From Salipiger mucosus DSM 16094 (lineage in GTDB: Bacteria; Pseudomonadota; Alphaproteobacteria; Rhodobacterales; Rhodobacteraceae), in NCBI RefSeq assembly GCF_000442255.1, contig NZ_KE557275.1:492993-550914 (forward strand): a stretch of 57,922 nucleotides of DNA, written 5' to 3'. A model generated the notes under the pieces. The model was not told the DNA's origin and made no database searches. It saw only the letters and a list, made by a program, of their open reading frames with translations. Numbering within the stretch: the first letter of the stretch is position 1; every line of letters starts with the position of its first letter. Of this stretch, positions 36,816 through 44,952 are shown piece after piece. Position numbers and translations under genes: made by a program.

Positions 36816-36824
36816 CTGCGACAC
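36816..36824. repeat. Target-site duplication, right copy
   Basis: CTGCGACAC directly flanks the right terminal repeat; identical to 35754-35762. Confidence 0.9.
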
Positions 36825-36926
36825 CGGCATCGCGTAGCGCAATGTCATTTCCGGGTAGTCCTGGGCGAAAGCCGGAACGGCCGGCACCGTCAGGGCGACA
36901 AGGAATGCTGCTTTGCGAATAGTCAT
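36816..36926 (-). pseudogene. dctP: dctP, N-terminal part of the interrupted gene (signal peptide)
   Basis: ATG 36926 with an AGGAGGAG-type site upstream opens MTIRKAAFLVALTVPAVPAF, a Sec signal peptide ending AFA, then QDYPEMTLRYAMPVSQ, where the frame enters the insertion sequence and stops at 36789. It is the missing 5' part (37 codons) of the binding-protein gene at 34848-35753. Confidence 0.9.
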
Positions 36927-37285
36927 GTTTCTCCTCCCTCTGCGAAACAGGCGCGGCCCTCTCGTGAGGAAATCGGTAACCATTTGAAATAAGGAACGTT
37001 TCCGAAATTCCGCTCGCTTAGCTGAGCGTCGGGCGGGCGGGGAGTCAACTGTCCCGGCGGCCGGAGGGAAGGGAGCTATGGGAACCATAGGGGGCGCCGA
37101 TGCTGCAACCATGTGGCCGGCGGTTGCGGGCGCACAGGGTTTCCGGAAATTCCTGCGGCTTGACGCCAATGCGGGAGGGCCGGGGCGGGTGGTGACCAGC
37201 CCCGGCGCCGGAAAGTCCGTAGCTCACTCGTGCCGGCCGGAACCGGCGGCAGGCCCCGCCCTCTCCAGCGGTGGCGGGGTGCGCC
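36927..37285. promoter_or_regulatory. Gap upstream of dctP
   Basis: No gene seen in 359 bp between gntR and dctP, both on the reverse strand. It must hold the dctP promoter. GGAACGTTTCC at 36993-37003 is a near-palindrome about 70 bp before the dctP start and could be an operator. The rest is GC-rich without clear features. Confidence 0.35.
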
Positions 37286-37987
37286 TTACTGTGCGACAGC
37301 CCGCCCGGTCGCGGCCTCTTCGGCCTCGAGGGCACGGCGCGCCGCGGTCCAGCCGGCGACGTGGTGCGCGCGCAGCAGCTCCCGCAGCAGCGGCCCCTCG
37401 CGGCGGATCAGCGCGTCGCGGATCTGCTCGTGCTCGTGCACGGCCCGCGTCCAGCGCGCCTCGTCGCGGTTGCCGGCAAATCGGAAGCGCCGGATGCGGG
37501 CGCATTCCTCGGCATAGACGCGCGAGAGCGCGGGATTGTGCGCGGCGTCGATGATCTTCTGGTGGATGTCCTGGTTGATGTGGAAATAGGTCATCAACTC
37601 GCCCGCCTCGAAGGCCGCCACCATGCGATCGTGCAGATCCGAGATTTCCGCGATCTCCGCCTCGGTCGCGCGCTCGGCGGCCCGCTCGGCGCCGATGCTC
37701 TCGAGGCCGATCAGCACCTCGATCGAGGCCTCGACATCGTCCATCGTGAAGACCACGACCGTCGCCCCGACGTTGGGCCGGATCGAGATCAGCCCCTCGC
37801 GTTCGAGGATCTTGAAGGCTTCGCGCAGCGGCGTGCGGGAAATGTTCAGCTGCTCGACCAGCACGCGCTCGTTGATTCGGCTGCCCGGTTCGAGCTGGCC
37901 GCTGGTGATCATGTCGCGCACGCGTTCGGTCACGAAGGCGGACCGGGTGCCGCGCGGCGCCTCGAGGGTGGGGGTGTCGGCAGTCAT
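37286..37987 (-). CDS. GntR-family (FCD) transcriptional regulator
   Basis: A 233-aa regulator: winged helix-turn-helix (FVTERVRDMITSGQLEPG, then LNISRTPLREAFKILEREG) and an FCD effector domain with metal-binding His candidates (FHINQDIHQKI, HEHEQI). ATG 37987 has AGGGA upstream; the ATG at 38002 lies inside operator 1 and is less likely. It is divergent from the acid-sugar operon and probably controls it through three copies of ATTGCATGCAAT in the shared intergenic region; one copy lies right at its own start, implying autoregulation. Confidence 0.92.
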   Translation of the reverse strand: MTADTPTLEAPRGTRSAFVTERVRDMITSGQLEPGSRINERVLVEQLNISRTPLREAFKILEREGLISIRPNVGATVVVFTMDDVEASIEVLIGLESIGAERAAERATEAEIAEISDLHDRMVAAFEAGELMTYFHINQDIHQKIIDAAHNPALSRVYAEECARIRRFRFAGNRDEARWTRAVHEHEQIRDALIRREGPLLRELLRAHHVAGWTAARRALEAEEAATGRAVAQ

Positions 37988-37995
37988 GTCCCTGA

Positions 37996-38007
37996 ATTGC
38001 ATGCAAT
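37996..38007. promoter_or_regulatory. Operator 1, ATTGCATGCAAT
   Basis: A perfect 12-bp palindrome 8 bp upstream of the gntR start codon, of the form expected for FCD-type GntR regulators. Confidence 0.75.
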
Positions 38008-38056
38008 GTCCGCCAGCAGCAACAGGAAACGCCCGAAGGGATTTGACAGAGCCAAT

Positions 38057-38068
38057 ATTGCATGCAAT
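38057..38068. promoter_or_regulatory. Operator 2, ATTGCATGCAAT
   Basis: A second perfect copy, 61 bp from operator 1. TTGACA at 38043-38048 (line start ATTTGACAGA) with this palindrome 9 bp downstream suggests overlap with the operon promoter. Confidence 0.75.
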
Positions 38069-38118
38069 TAATCCCGAAATTCATCGGAAGGCTGCCTCTG
38101 GTGCGGAAAATCCCGCGC

Positions 38119-38130
38119 ATTGCATGCAAG
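38119..38130. promoter_or_regulatory. Operator 3, ATTGCATGCAAG
   Basis: A third copy with one mismatch in the last base, 62 bp from operator 2 and 34 bp before the oxidoreductase start. The equal spacing of about six helical turns places all three sites on one face of the DNA. Confidence 0.7.
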
Positions 38131-38164
38131 CCGACCGATCCGCGGAGAGGGCACGGGAGAGGAC

Positions 38165-39565
38165 ATGAACCACCACGGTTACTTCGGACGGGGCGACAGG
38201 ACGGTCGAGTGCTGCATCATCGGCACCGGCGGCTTCGGACGCAGCTTCCTCGCGCAGGGCCTTGTCGTGCCCGGTCTCTCGGTGCGGGTCGCCGTCGACG
38301 TCGAGGCCGCCATCGCCGCCGCAAGCCTGCGCTCGGTGGGCATCGCCGAGGCCGACATCCGCGAGTGTCACACGCCCGAGGAGGCGCACCGCGCCTGGGA
38401 GGCCGGCGCCTTCATCGCCACCGGCCGCTACGAGACGGTCGCGGCCCTGCCGGTCGCGGTCGTCGTCGAGGCGACGGGCAACCCCGAGGTCGGCGCCCAC
38501 CACGCGGCCAGGGCCATCGAGGCCGGCTGCCACGTGGCGATGGTCTCCAAGGAGGTCGACAGCGTTGCGGGACCGGGCCTCGCCGACATGGCGCGCGAGG
38601 CGGGTGTCATCGTCTCGCCCGTGGACGGCGATCAGCCCAGCCTGCTCATCGGTCTCGTGACCTGGGCCGAGGTGCTGGGCCTCGAGATCGTCTGCGCGGG
38701 CAAGTCCAGCGAGTACGACTTCGTCTACGACCCGGAAACTGGCACCATCGACTGCAACGGCACGGTCCACGAGGTGCCGGGCTTTGCCGGTCTCGAACGG
38801 CTCGGCGATGCCGCCGTGCCCGACATGGTGGCCCGCCGGTCCGAAGCCACCGCCGCGCTGCCGCAGCGCGCGGTGCCGGACCTCTGCGAGATGACCATCG
38901 TCGCCAACTCCTGCGGCATGCTGCCGGACCGCCCCGACCTGCATTGCCCCATCGCCCGCATCGACGAGGTGCCCTCGATCCTCTGCGAGGCGGCTGATGG
39001 CGGCATCCTCTCGCAGGCGGGCGTGCTCGACGTCTTCCACTGCCTGCGGGCCCCGGGCGAGATCAGCTTCGCCGGCGGCGTCTTCGTCGTCGTCCGCTGC
39101 CGTCACGAGGAAACCTGGGACCTGCTGCGCGGCAAGGGCCACGTGCTCAGCCGCGACGGCAAGACGGCCATGGTCTACATCCCGCGCCACCTGCTGGGCA
39201 TGGAGGCGGCCACCACCGTCTTCGAGATGGCCCTGCGCGGCGTCTCCTCGGGGGCCGAACGCCCCGGCCATCACGTCGACCTCGTCGCCGTGGCCGACCG
39301 CGACTTTCCCGCGGGCGCCCGGCTCGACATGGGCGGCCATCACCACTCCATCGACGGCGTCTCGTCGCGGATGGTGCCCGGCGCGCCGCTCACGCCGCAA
39401 GGCCCGGCCCCGTTCTACATCGCGTCGAACCGGGTGCTTGCCCGCGACGTGCAGGCGGCCGAGCCGATCCGCATGAGCGATCTCGTGCTTGACGAGGACA
39501 GCGAATTGCTGCGCCTGCGGCACGAACAGGATCGGCGTCTCGCCGACCGCAAGCTGACCGCCTGA
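38165..39565 (+). CDS. Homoserine dehydrogenase-like NAD(P) oxidoreductase with C-terminal SAF domain
   Basis: A 466-aa protein. The N-terminal Rossmann fold begins VECCIIGTGGFGRSFLAQG and includes VVVEATGNPEVGAHHA and CHVAMVSKEVDSVAGP, as in homoserine dehydrogenase-like proteins. The last ~100 residues (APFYIASNRVLARDVQAAEP) match an SAF domain, found in sialic-acid synthase and altronate dehydratase. Start ATG 38165 has GGGAGAGG upstream. It is first in the tct-otn operon, where the classical four-carbon acid pathway would have a 3-hydroxyisobutyrate-type dehydrogenase (LtnD), so it may oxidise the sugar acid. Substrate unknown. Confidence 0.85.
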   Translation: MNHHGYFGRGDRTVECCIIGTGGFGRSFLAQGLVVPGLSVRVAVDVEAAIAAASLRSVGIAEADIRECHTPEEAHRAWEAGAFIATGRYETVAALPVAVVVEATGNPEVGAHHAARAIEAGCHVAMVSKEVDSVAGPGLADMAREAGVIVSPVDGDQPSLLIGLVTWAEVLGLEIVCAGKSSEYDFVYDPETGTIDCNGTVHEVPGFAGLERLGDAAVPDMVARRSEATAALPQRAVPDLCEMTIVANSCGMLPDRPDLHCPIARIDEVPSILCEAADGGILSQAGVLDVFHCLRAPGEISFAGGVFVVVRCRHEETWDLLRGKGHVLSRDGKTAMVYIPRHLLGMEAATTVFEMALRGVSSGAERPGHHVDLVAVADRDFPAGARLDMGGHHHSIDGVSSRMVPGAPLTPQGPAPFYIASNRVLARDVQAAEPIRMSDLVLDEDSELLRLRHEQDRRLADRKLTA

Positions 39566-39584
39566 GGCAGCCAGACCCATGCAT

Positions 39585-39605
39585 CGGGGCGCAGGAGGCG
39601 CCCCG
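39585..39605 (+). terminator. Intercistronic hairpin before tctC
   Basis: CGGGGCGC / GCGCCCCG with a 5-nt loop between the oxidoreductase and tctC. No T run; probably an mRNA processing or stability element. Confidence 0.4.
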
Positions 39606-39646
39606 GTTCAAGCCACCACATGCATCAGACCCTAGGGAGGATACCC

Positions 39647-40606
39647 ATGCATAAGACCCTTCGCCACATCACGGCCGCCCCGGCGCTCGTCGCGCTCATG
39701 ATCGCGGCCCCGGCCCTCGCGCAGGACACCGAGTTCAGCCCCTCCAGCATGACCGCCTTCGTCGCGGCCGGCGCCGGCGGCGGCACCGACAACTTCACCC
39801 GCACCGTGCAGCCGATGCTCGAAGAGCGGCTGGGCACCAACATCACCGTCATCAACCTGCCGTCGGCCTCCGGCGCGCTGGCGCACCAGCGCACCGCGCA
39901 GAGCGAGCCCAACGGCGAGTCGCTCGACTTCGCCTCCTCGACCTTCATCACCAGCCGCGCGGCGGGCCAGAACCCCATCGGCCTCGAGCAGCTGACGCCG
40001 GTCGCCCGGATGCAGTCGGACGTGCTGACGCTCGTCGTGAACCCCGAGAAGTACGAGACCTTCGAGGACTTCCGCGCCTACGCCGAGGCAAACCCGGGCG
40101 AGGTCGTGATCGGCGGCACCCACGCGGCCAGCGTCGACCGGATGGCCTTCCTCGCGCTGAACGAGGCGACGGGCTTTGACCTGAACTTCATCCCCTACGA
40201 CAACGAAGGCGCCGCCTCGGCCAACCTGCTGAGCGGCAACATCGACGGGATGTTCAACGAGATCAGCGCGATCCAGGGCTACATGGAATCGGGCGAGATG
40301 AAGCCGGTGCTGGCGCTTGCGGACGAACGTCTCGAGGCCTATCCCGACATGCCGACCACCGTCGAGAACGGCTGGGAGTTCACCTTCGGCAACGAGCGGG
40401 GCGTCTTCATCAATGCCGAGACCGATCCCGAGATCATCGCCGCCATCGAAGCCGCCTTCGAGGACGTCTTCAACTCCGAAGACTACCAGGCCTATGCCGC
40501 CAAGGCGAACCTCGACGTCCGCTCCGGCTGGCTCGGCAGCGAGGATTACCGCAAGGTGCTTGAAGAGAACCTCGCGTTCTTCGAAGAGTTGCTGGCCGAC
40601 CAGTAA
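39647..40606 (+). CDS. TTT-family periplasmic solute-binding protein (TctC/Bug type)
   Basis: A 319-aa exported binding protein of the tripartite tricarboxylate transporter family. Signal peptide MHKTLRHITAAPALVALMIA ending ALA. Bug-family features: VAAGAGGGTDNFTR, NITVINLPSASGALAHQRT, and the loop DEGAAS-like PYDNEGAASANLLSGNID. GGGAGG lies 7 nt before ATG 39647. A near-copy of the first 14 bases occurs in frame 27 bp upstream (39620). Ligand unknown; the operon suggests a sugar acid. Confidence 0.92.
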   Translation: MHKTLRHITAAPALVALMIAAPALAQDTEFSPSSMTAFVAAGAGGGTDNFTRTVQPMLEERLGTNITVINLPSASGALAHQRTAQSEPNGESLDFASSTFITSRAAGQNPIGLEQLTPVARMQSDVLTLVVNPEKYETFEDFRAYAEANPGEVVIGGTHAASVDRMAFLALNEATGFDLNFIPYDNEGAASANLLSGNIDGMFNEISAIQGYMESGEMKPVLALADERLEAYPDMPTTVENGWEFTFGNERGVFINAETDPEIIAAIEAAFEDVFNSEDYQAYAAKANLDVRSGWLGSEDYRKVLEENLAFFEELLADQ

Positions 40607-40619
40607 TCGGCACAAGCGG

Positions 40620-40655
40620 GCCGCCCGGAGCGCGCAAGCGCCCCGGGCGGCTTCG
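40620..40655 (+). terminator. Hairpin between tctC and tctB
   Basis: GCCGCCCGG / CCGGGCGGC with a 14-nt loop then TTCG. Likely attenuates downstream transcription or protects the tctC message so that the binding protein is made in excess, as is common in such operons. Confidence 0.5.
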
Positions 40656-40705
40656 CGCACGGACCCGGTGTGGCCAGCCCGAGCATTGGAAAGGCGGCTT
40701 TCGAC

Positions 40706-41200
40706 ATGACGGCACGACTCTACTCATTCGTCGCGGCCTCGGCGCTGGCCGGGCTGCTGTTCCTCTGGCTCGCGCTTCAGCTGCCGGGCGGCGCAGAGGT
40801 CACCACGCTGATCGGACCGCGCACCTGGCCGCTGCTGATCCTCGTCATCATGCTGGCGCTGGTGGTCCTGATGCTCGTCCTGCTCGTGACCCGCGGGCCC
40901 GGACAATTCGTCACGAAGGACGATGGCGACACGCCGCAGGAAGAGATCGCGGACGAGGCCGTGCAACGCGACGACGCGAGCGGCTTCACCTACCGCCACC
41001 TCGGCATGCTCGTCGCGACCATCGCCTATACCGTGGTGATGGACTACACCGGCTACCTGATCGCCACGGCGGTCTTCGCTGCCATCGCGAACGTGATCCT
41101 CGGCGAGCGCAAGCCGCTCAGGATCCTTCTGACCACCTGTGTCGCTGTCGCGCTCGTGGCCGTGGTCTTCGACCGGCTGCTGAACATCCCGCTGCCCTGA
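40706..41200 (+). CDS. TTT-family small membrane subunit (TctB)
   Basis: A 164-aa protein with four hydrophobic segments: residues about 7-25, 38-62, 100-125 and 140-158, with an acidic loop in the middle. This is the TctB pattern. ATG 40706 is preferred over the GTG at 40670 because GGAAAGG precedes it. It follows tctC and precedes tctA, the canonical order. Confidence 0.88.
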   Translation: MTARLYSFVAASALAGLLFLWLALQLPGGAEVTTLIGPRTWPLLILVIMLALVVLMLVLLVTRGPGQFVTKDDGDTPQEEIADEAVQRDDASGFTYRHLGMLVATIAYTVVMDYTGYLIATAVFAAIANVILGERKPLRILLTTCVAVALVAVVFDRLLNIPLP

Positions 41201-41236
41201 CGCCCCCCGTCGCGGGCGCCCCCGAAAGGACGCGCA

Positions 41237-42736
41237 ATGATTGAAGACCTCATCGGCGGCTTCGGCGTCGTGCTGCAGCCGATCAACCTGCTGATCCTCG
41301 CCTCGGCCGTGCTGATCGGCTTCGTCGGCGGCGCGCTGCCCGGCATCAGCGGCGTGATCCTCGTCGTCATCCTGCTGCCGGTCACTTACTCCATGGAGCC
41401 CACCGGGGCCTTCATGCTGCTGACCGCCATCTACGCCTCCAGCGTCTTTTCCGGCCTCATAACGGCGATCCTCTACCGCGCGCCGGGCACGCCCGAGGCG
41501 GTGATGACCGCGCTCGACGGCTACCCGATGACCCAGAAGGGCGAGGCCGGCAAGGCGCTCGGCGTCGGCATCCTGTCCTCGGCCGTGGGCGGCATGCTCG
41601 GCACCGTCGTGCTGATCGTGGCGACACCGCTGCTGGCCGACATCGCGCTGCAATTCTCCTCGCCCGAGTTCTTCGCGCTGGCCGTGCTGGGCCTGACCGT
41701 CGTGGCCTCGCTGGGCGGCAACCTGCTGCTGGGCCTCATCGGGGTCTGCATCGGCCTCGTGATCGCCTCCGTCGGGCTCGACCCGCTGACCGGCGCGACC
41801 CGCTTCACCTTTGGCAGCCTGCACCTGATGAGCGGCATCAACCTGATCCCCGTCATCATCGGCCTCTTCGCCGTCTCCGAGGTGCTCAAGCGCAGCCAGG
41901 AAGGCGACATCCACCTCGCCACCAAGAAATTCACCATCCGCATCTTCGACTGGCCGATCATCCGCCGGATCCGCATGACCGTCATGCGCTCGTCGCTCCT
42001 CGGGACGGCCATCGGCATCCTGCCCGGCATCGGCGCCTCGACCGCCGCCATGGTCGCCTACAGCGAGACCGTCCGCTGGTCGAAGGACCGCAAGAGCTTC
42101 GGCAAGGGCGCGCCCGAGGGTGTCGCCGCCCCCGAGGCCGCGAACAACGCCGCCGCCATGGGCGCGCTGGTGCCGCTCTTCGCGCTCGGCATCCCGGGCT
42201 CCGGCACGACGGCGATCATCCTCGGCGCCTTCATCGTGCACGGCCTGACGCCCGGGCCGACCTTCATGACCGGCAACAGCGACCTGATCTACGCGGTTTT
42301 CGTTGGCCTGCTGATCGTCAACATCCTGATCCTCGTCTTTTCGCGGCCCTTCATCGCGATCCTGTCCAAGCTGCTCGACGTGCCCTACTCGGTGCTCGGC
42401 CCGGTCATCGTGATCTGCTGCATCGTCGGCACCTACTCGGTCCAGAACTCGATGATGGACGTCTGGCTGATGCTGGGCTTCGGCGTGGCGGGCTTCCTTC
42501 TGGAAAAGATCGGCTTCCCGCTGGTCTCGATCATCCTCGGCGTCGTGCTCGGCCCCATCGCGGAAAGCGAGCTGCGCCGCTCGCTGGCCATGACGCGGGG
42601 CGACCCCTCCGTCTTCTGGACGCGCCCGATCAGCGCCATCCTGCTGGCGATTGCCATCGCGCTCGTGGTCATGACCGTGGTGATGCCGCTGCTGCGCCGC
42701 CGCAAGGCCCGCAAGGACGCGCTGCGCGATGCCTGA
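41237..42736 (+). CDS. TTT-family large permease (TctA)
   Basis: A 499-aa membrane protein with about twelve segments. The two TctA signature motifs are visible: GFVGGALPGISGVILVVILL in the first half and GTAIGILPGIGASTAAMVAY in the second. It completes the transporter encoded by tctC and tctB. Confidence 0.95.
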   Translation: MIEDLIGGFGVVLQPINLLILASAVLIGFVGGALPGISGVILVVILLPVTYSMEPTGAFMLLTAIYASSVFSGLITAILYRAPGTPEAVMTALDGYPMTQKGEAGKALGVGILSSAVGGMLGTVVLIVATPLLADIALQFSSPEFFALAVLGLTVVASLGGNLLLGLIGVCIGLVIASVGLDPLTGATRFTFGSLHLMSGINLIPVIIGLFAVSEVLKRSQEGDIHLATKKFTIRIFDWPIIRRIRMTVMRSSLLGTAIGILPGIGASTAAMVAYSETVRWSKDRKSFGKGAPEGVAAPEAANNAAAMGALVPLFALGIPGSGTTAIILGAFIVHGLTPGPTFMTGNSDLIYAVFVGLLIVNILILVFSRPFIAILSKLLDVPYSVLGPVIVICCIVGTYSVQNSMMDVWLMLGFGVAGFLLEKIGFPLVSIILGVVLGPIAESELRRSLAMTRGDPSVFWTRPISAILLAIAIALVVMTVVMPLLRRRKARKDALRDA

Positions 42737-42769
42737 GACCACACCCACGGACAACCCCGGAGACCACGC

Positions 42770-44024
42770 ATGAAGCTCGGCTGCATCGGTGACGATTTCA
42801 CCGGCTCCTCCGACCTCGCCAACAACCTCGCCAAGGAGGGGATGCGGGTCACCCAGTTCACCGGCGTCCCCGAGGGCCCCGCGCCCGCCGACATCGACGC
42901 CGGCGTGGTCGCGCTCAAGTCGCGCACCATTCCCGCCGCCGAGGCGGTGCGCCTCTCGCTCGAGGCGCTGGACTGGCTGCGCGCGCAGGGCTGCGAGCAA
43001 TTCTTCTTCAAGTACTGCTCGACCTTCGATTCCACGCCCGAGGGCAACATCGGCCCGGTCATCGACGCGCTGCTCGACCGGCTCGGCACCGAGACGGCCA
43101 TCGTCTGCCCCGCCTTCCCGGCGACCGGGCGCTCGGTCTACCAGGGGCATCTCTTCGTGAACGACGCGCTGCTGTCGGAGTCGGGCATGGAGAGCCATCC
43201 GCTGACCCCGATGACCGACCCTGACATCCGCCGCGTCCTCGCGCGGCAGACCCGCCGGGCCGTCGGCCATGTCGCGGCGCCCACCGTCTTCGAGGGGGCC
43301 GAGGCCATCGCCAAGGCGCTCGCGGCCGAGGCCGGGGCAGGGCGCCCGCTGACCGTGGTCGACGCGATCCGCGACGAGGACCTGCGCGAGATCGGCCGCG
43401 CCGCCCGCGGCCTGACCCTCATCACGGGCGGCTCCGGCGTGGCGCTTGGCCTTCCCGCGAACCTGCTCGAGCCGGGCCGGGCCGCGCCCCCCTCCGAGAC
43501 CTGGACGGGTCTCGAGGGCCCCGCCGCGCTGATCGCGGGCTCCGCCTCGCGCATGACCCGCGCGCAGATCAAACGCTGGGCCGAAAGCAACCCGGCCCGC
43601 GAGATCACCGCCGACGACGTCATGGAAGAGCGCGTCACCCCTGCGGAGGCCGCGCGCGCGGCGCTCGACGCCGAGGGCACGATGCTGCTCTATTCCTCCG
43701 CCGATCCCGAGACGGTTAAGGCTGCGCAGGACCGCTATGGCCGCGAGATCGTCGCCGGCCGTCTCGAGGCCTTCTTCGCGGAAACCGCCCGGGCGCTCGT
43801 CGGTGGGCGGCGTGACGCGCCTCGTCACCGCCGGGGGCGAGACCTCGGGCGCCGTGGTCGAGGGGCTGGGCATCACCGCCCTGCGCATCGGCCCCGAGAT
43901 CGCCCCCGGCGTGCCCGCCGTCGCCGCCGAGGGCCGGGACCTGGTGCTGGCCCTCAAGTCCGGCAATTTCGGCGACGAGGACTTTTTCGCCAAGGCCCTC
44001 GCGACCCTCGCGGGGCGGACATGA
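42770..44024 (+). pseudogene. otnK: Four-carbon acid sugar kinase OtnK (DUF1537 family), single-base frameshift
   Basis: OtnK phosphorylates 3-oxo-tetronate at the 4-position. The N-terminal domain MKLGCIGDDFTGSSDLANNL and PAFPATGRSVYQGHLFVND are typical. At 43805-43807 GGG appears where GG would keep the frame: without the extra G the C-terminal nucleotide-binding domain continues GGVTRLVTAGGETSGAVVE to LALKSGNFGDEDFF and stops at 44024, giving 417 aa. As written the frame misses that domain and runs into otnC, producing an artificial fusion to 44671. Start ATG 42770 follows a GGAG site. Otherwise intact, so sequence error is likely. Confidence 0.88.
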
Positions 44025-44671
44025 GCGACATCACCAACCTGCGCGAGGACGTCTGCCGCTTTGCCGGTGCCCTGCACGCGCGCGGCCTGACGCATGGCTC
44101 GACCGGCAACATCTCGGTGCGCACGCCCGACGGCGGGCTGCTGGTCACGCCCACGGGCTCGTCCTTCATGACGCTCGACCCGGCGCGGCTCAGCCGGTTC
44201 GACGCCGACCTCAACCACGTCGAGGGCGACAGGCCCACCAAGGAAATGCCCCTGCACCGCGCCTTCTACGAGACGCGCAGCACCGCCGGGGCCATCGTGC
44301 ACCTGCATTCGTGCCATTCCGTTGCGCTGTCGATGATGCCCGAGGTCGATCCCGACGACTTCCTGCCGCACCTGACGCCCTATCCGATCATGCAGCTCGG
44401 CCGGGTCAAGCTGCTGCCCTACTACATGCCCGGCGACGCGGCCATCGGCGACGCGATCCGCGGTCTCGCGGGTAAGCGGTCGGCGGTCATGCTGGCCAAC
44501 CACGGCCCCGTGGTGGCGGGCAAGTCGCTCGAGGCGGCCGTCTATGCCATCGAGGAGCTCGAGGCCGGCGCGCGGCTCGCGATGATGACCCGGGGCCTCT
44601 CGCCCCGGGCCCTGACCGAGGCCGACGTCTCGGCCCTGGTGACAAAGTTCGACGTCGCCTGGGACGACTGA
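44021..44671 (+). CDS. otnC: 3-oxo-tetronate 4-phosphate decarboxylase (class II aldolase family)
   Basis: A 216-aa class II aldolase/adducin-family protein. The zinc-binding His pair is in IVHLHSCHS, the phosphate-binding loop in HGSTGNISVR and TPTGSSFMTL, and a further ligand in LANHGPVV. OtnC converts the OtnK product to dihydroxyacetone phosphate and CO2. Its ATG overlaps the otnK stop as ATGA. Last gene of the operon. Confidence 0.9.
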   Translation: MSDITNLREDVCRFAGALHARGLTHGSTGNISVRTPDGGLLVTPTGSSFMTLDPARLSRFDADLNHVEGDRPTKEMPLHRAFYETRSTAGAIVHLHSCHSVALSMMPEVDPDDFLPHLTPYPIMQLGRVKLLPYYMPGDAAIGDAIRGLAGKRSAVMLANHGPVVAGKSLEAAVYAIEELEAGARLAMMTRGLSPRALTEADVSALVTKFDVAWDD

Positions 44672-44736
44672 CACCGGCCCGCCGGCACCGCACATCAGCC
44701 TTGGCGACCCAGGGTGCCCGGTCCGCACACATTGTC

Positions 44737-44768
44737 CCGCGGGAGGCTCGCCCTCCCGCGGTTCTCTT
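44737..44768 (+). terminator. Rho-independent terminator of the acid-sugar operon
   Basis: A perfect 10-bp stem (CCGCGGGAGG / CCTCCCGCGG), 5-nt loop, followed by TTCTCTT; 65 bp after the otnC stop. Confidence 0.8.
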
Positions 44769-44792
44769 GCTGCTGAAAATTTCCACAAAACG

Positions 44793-44820
44793 TTGACGTA
44801 ACGTGAATTTCTCGTAGGGT
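44793..44820 (+). promoter_or_regulatory. Putative sigma-70 promoter of the tail-collar gene
   Basis: TTGACG (44793-44798), 16-nt spacer, TAGGGT (44815-44820), about 130 nt upstream of the ATG. A similar TTGACG-17-TAGCGT occurs at 54054, also followed by a long leader. Confidence 0.45.
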
Positions 44821-44952
44821 GACAACCACGGGTTGATATTTCCGCCCGGGCGCCCGCCACGGGTGTCTTGATTGTTGAAGAGGACAGGGATTCGACGGTC
44901 TTGCCGGGAGGGCTCGCCGCGGGACCGTCCGACCAGAACAGGCACAAAAATC

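Noticed and set aside
42770-44671. Single 633-aa OtnK-OtnC fusion protein
   Set aside because: The junction is out-of-frame Arg-rich sequence; the true OtnK C-terminus is present in the next frame and otnC has its own start.
40724-44947. Very long reverse-strand open frame of 1407 codons opposite the tct-otn operon
   Set aside because: It is antisense to five well-identified genes and is rich in Arg, His, Gly and Asp, as expected from high-GC shadow frames; no domain is recognisable.
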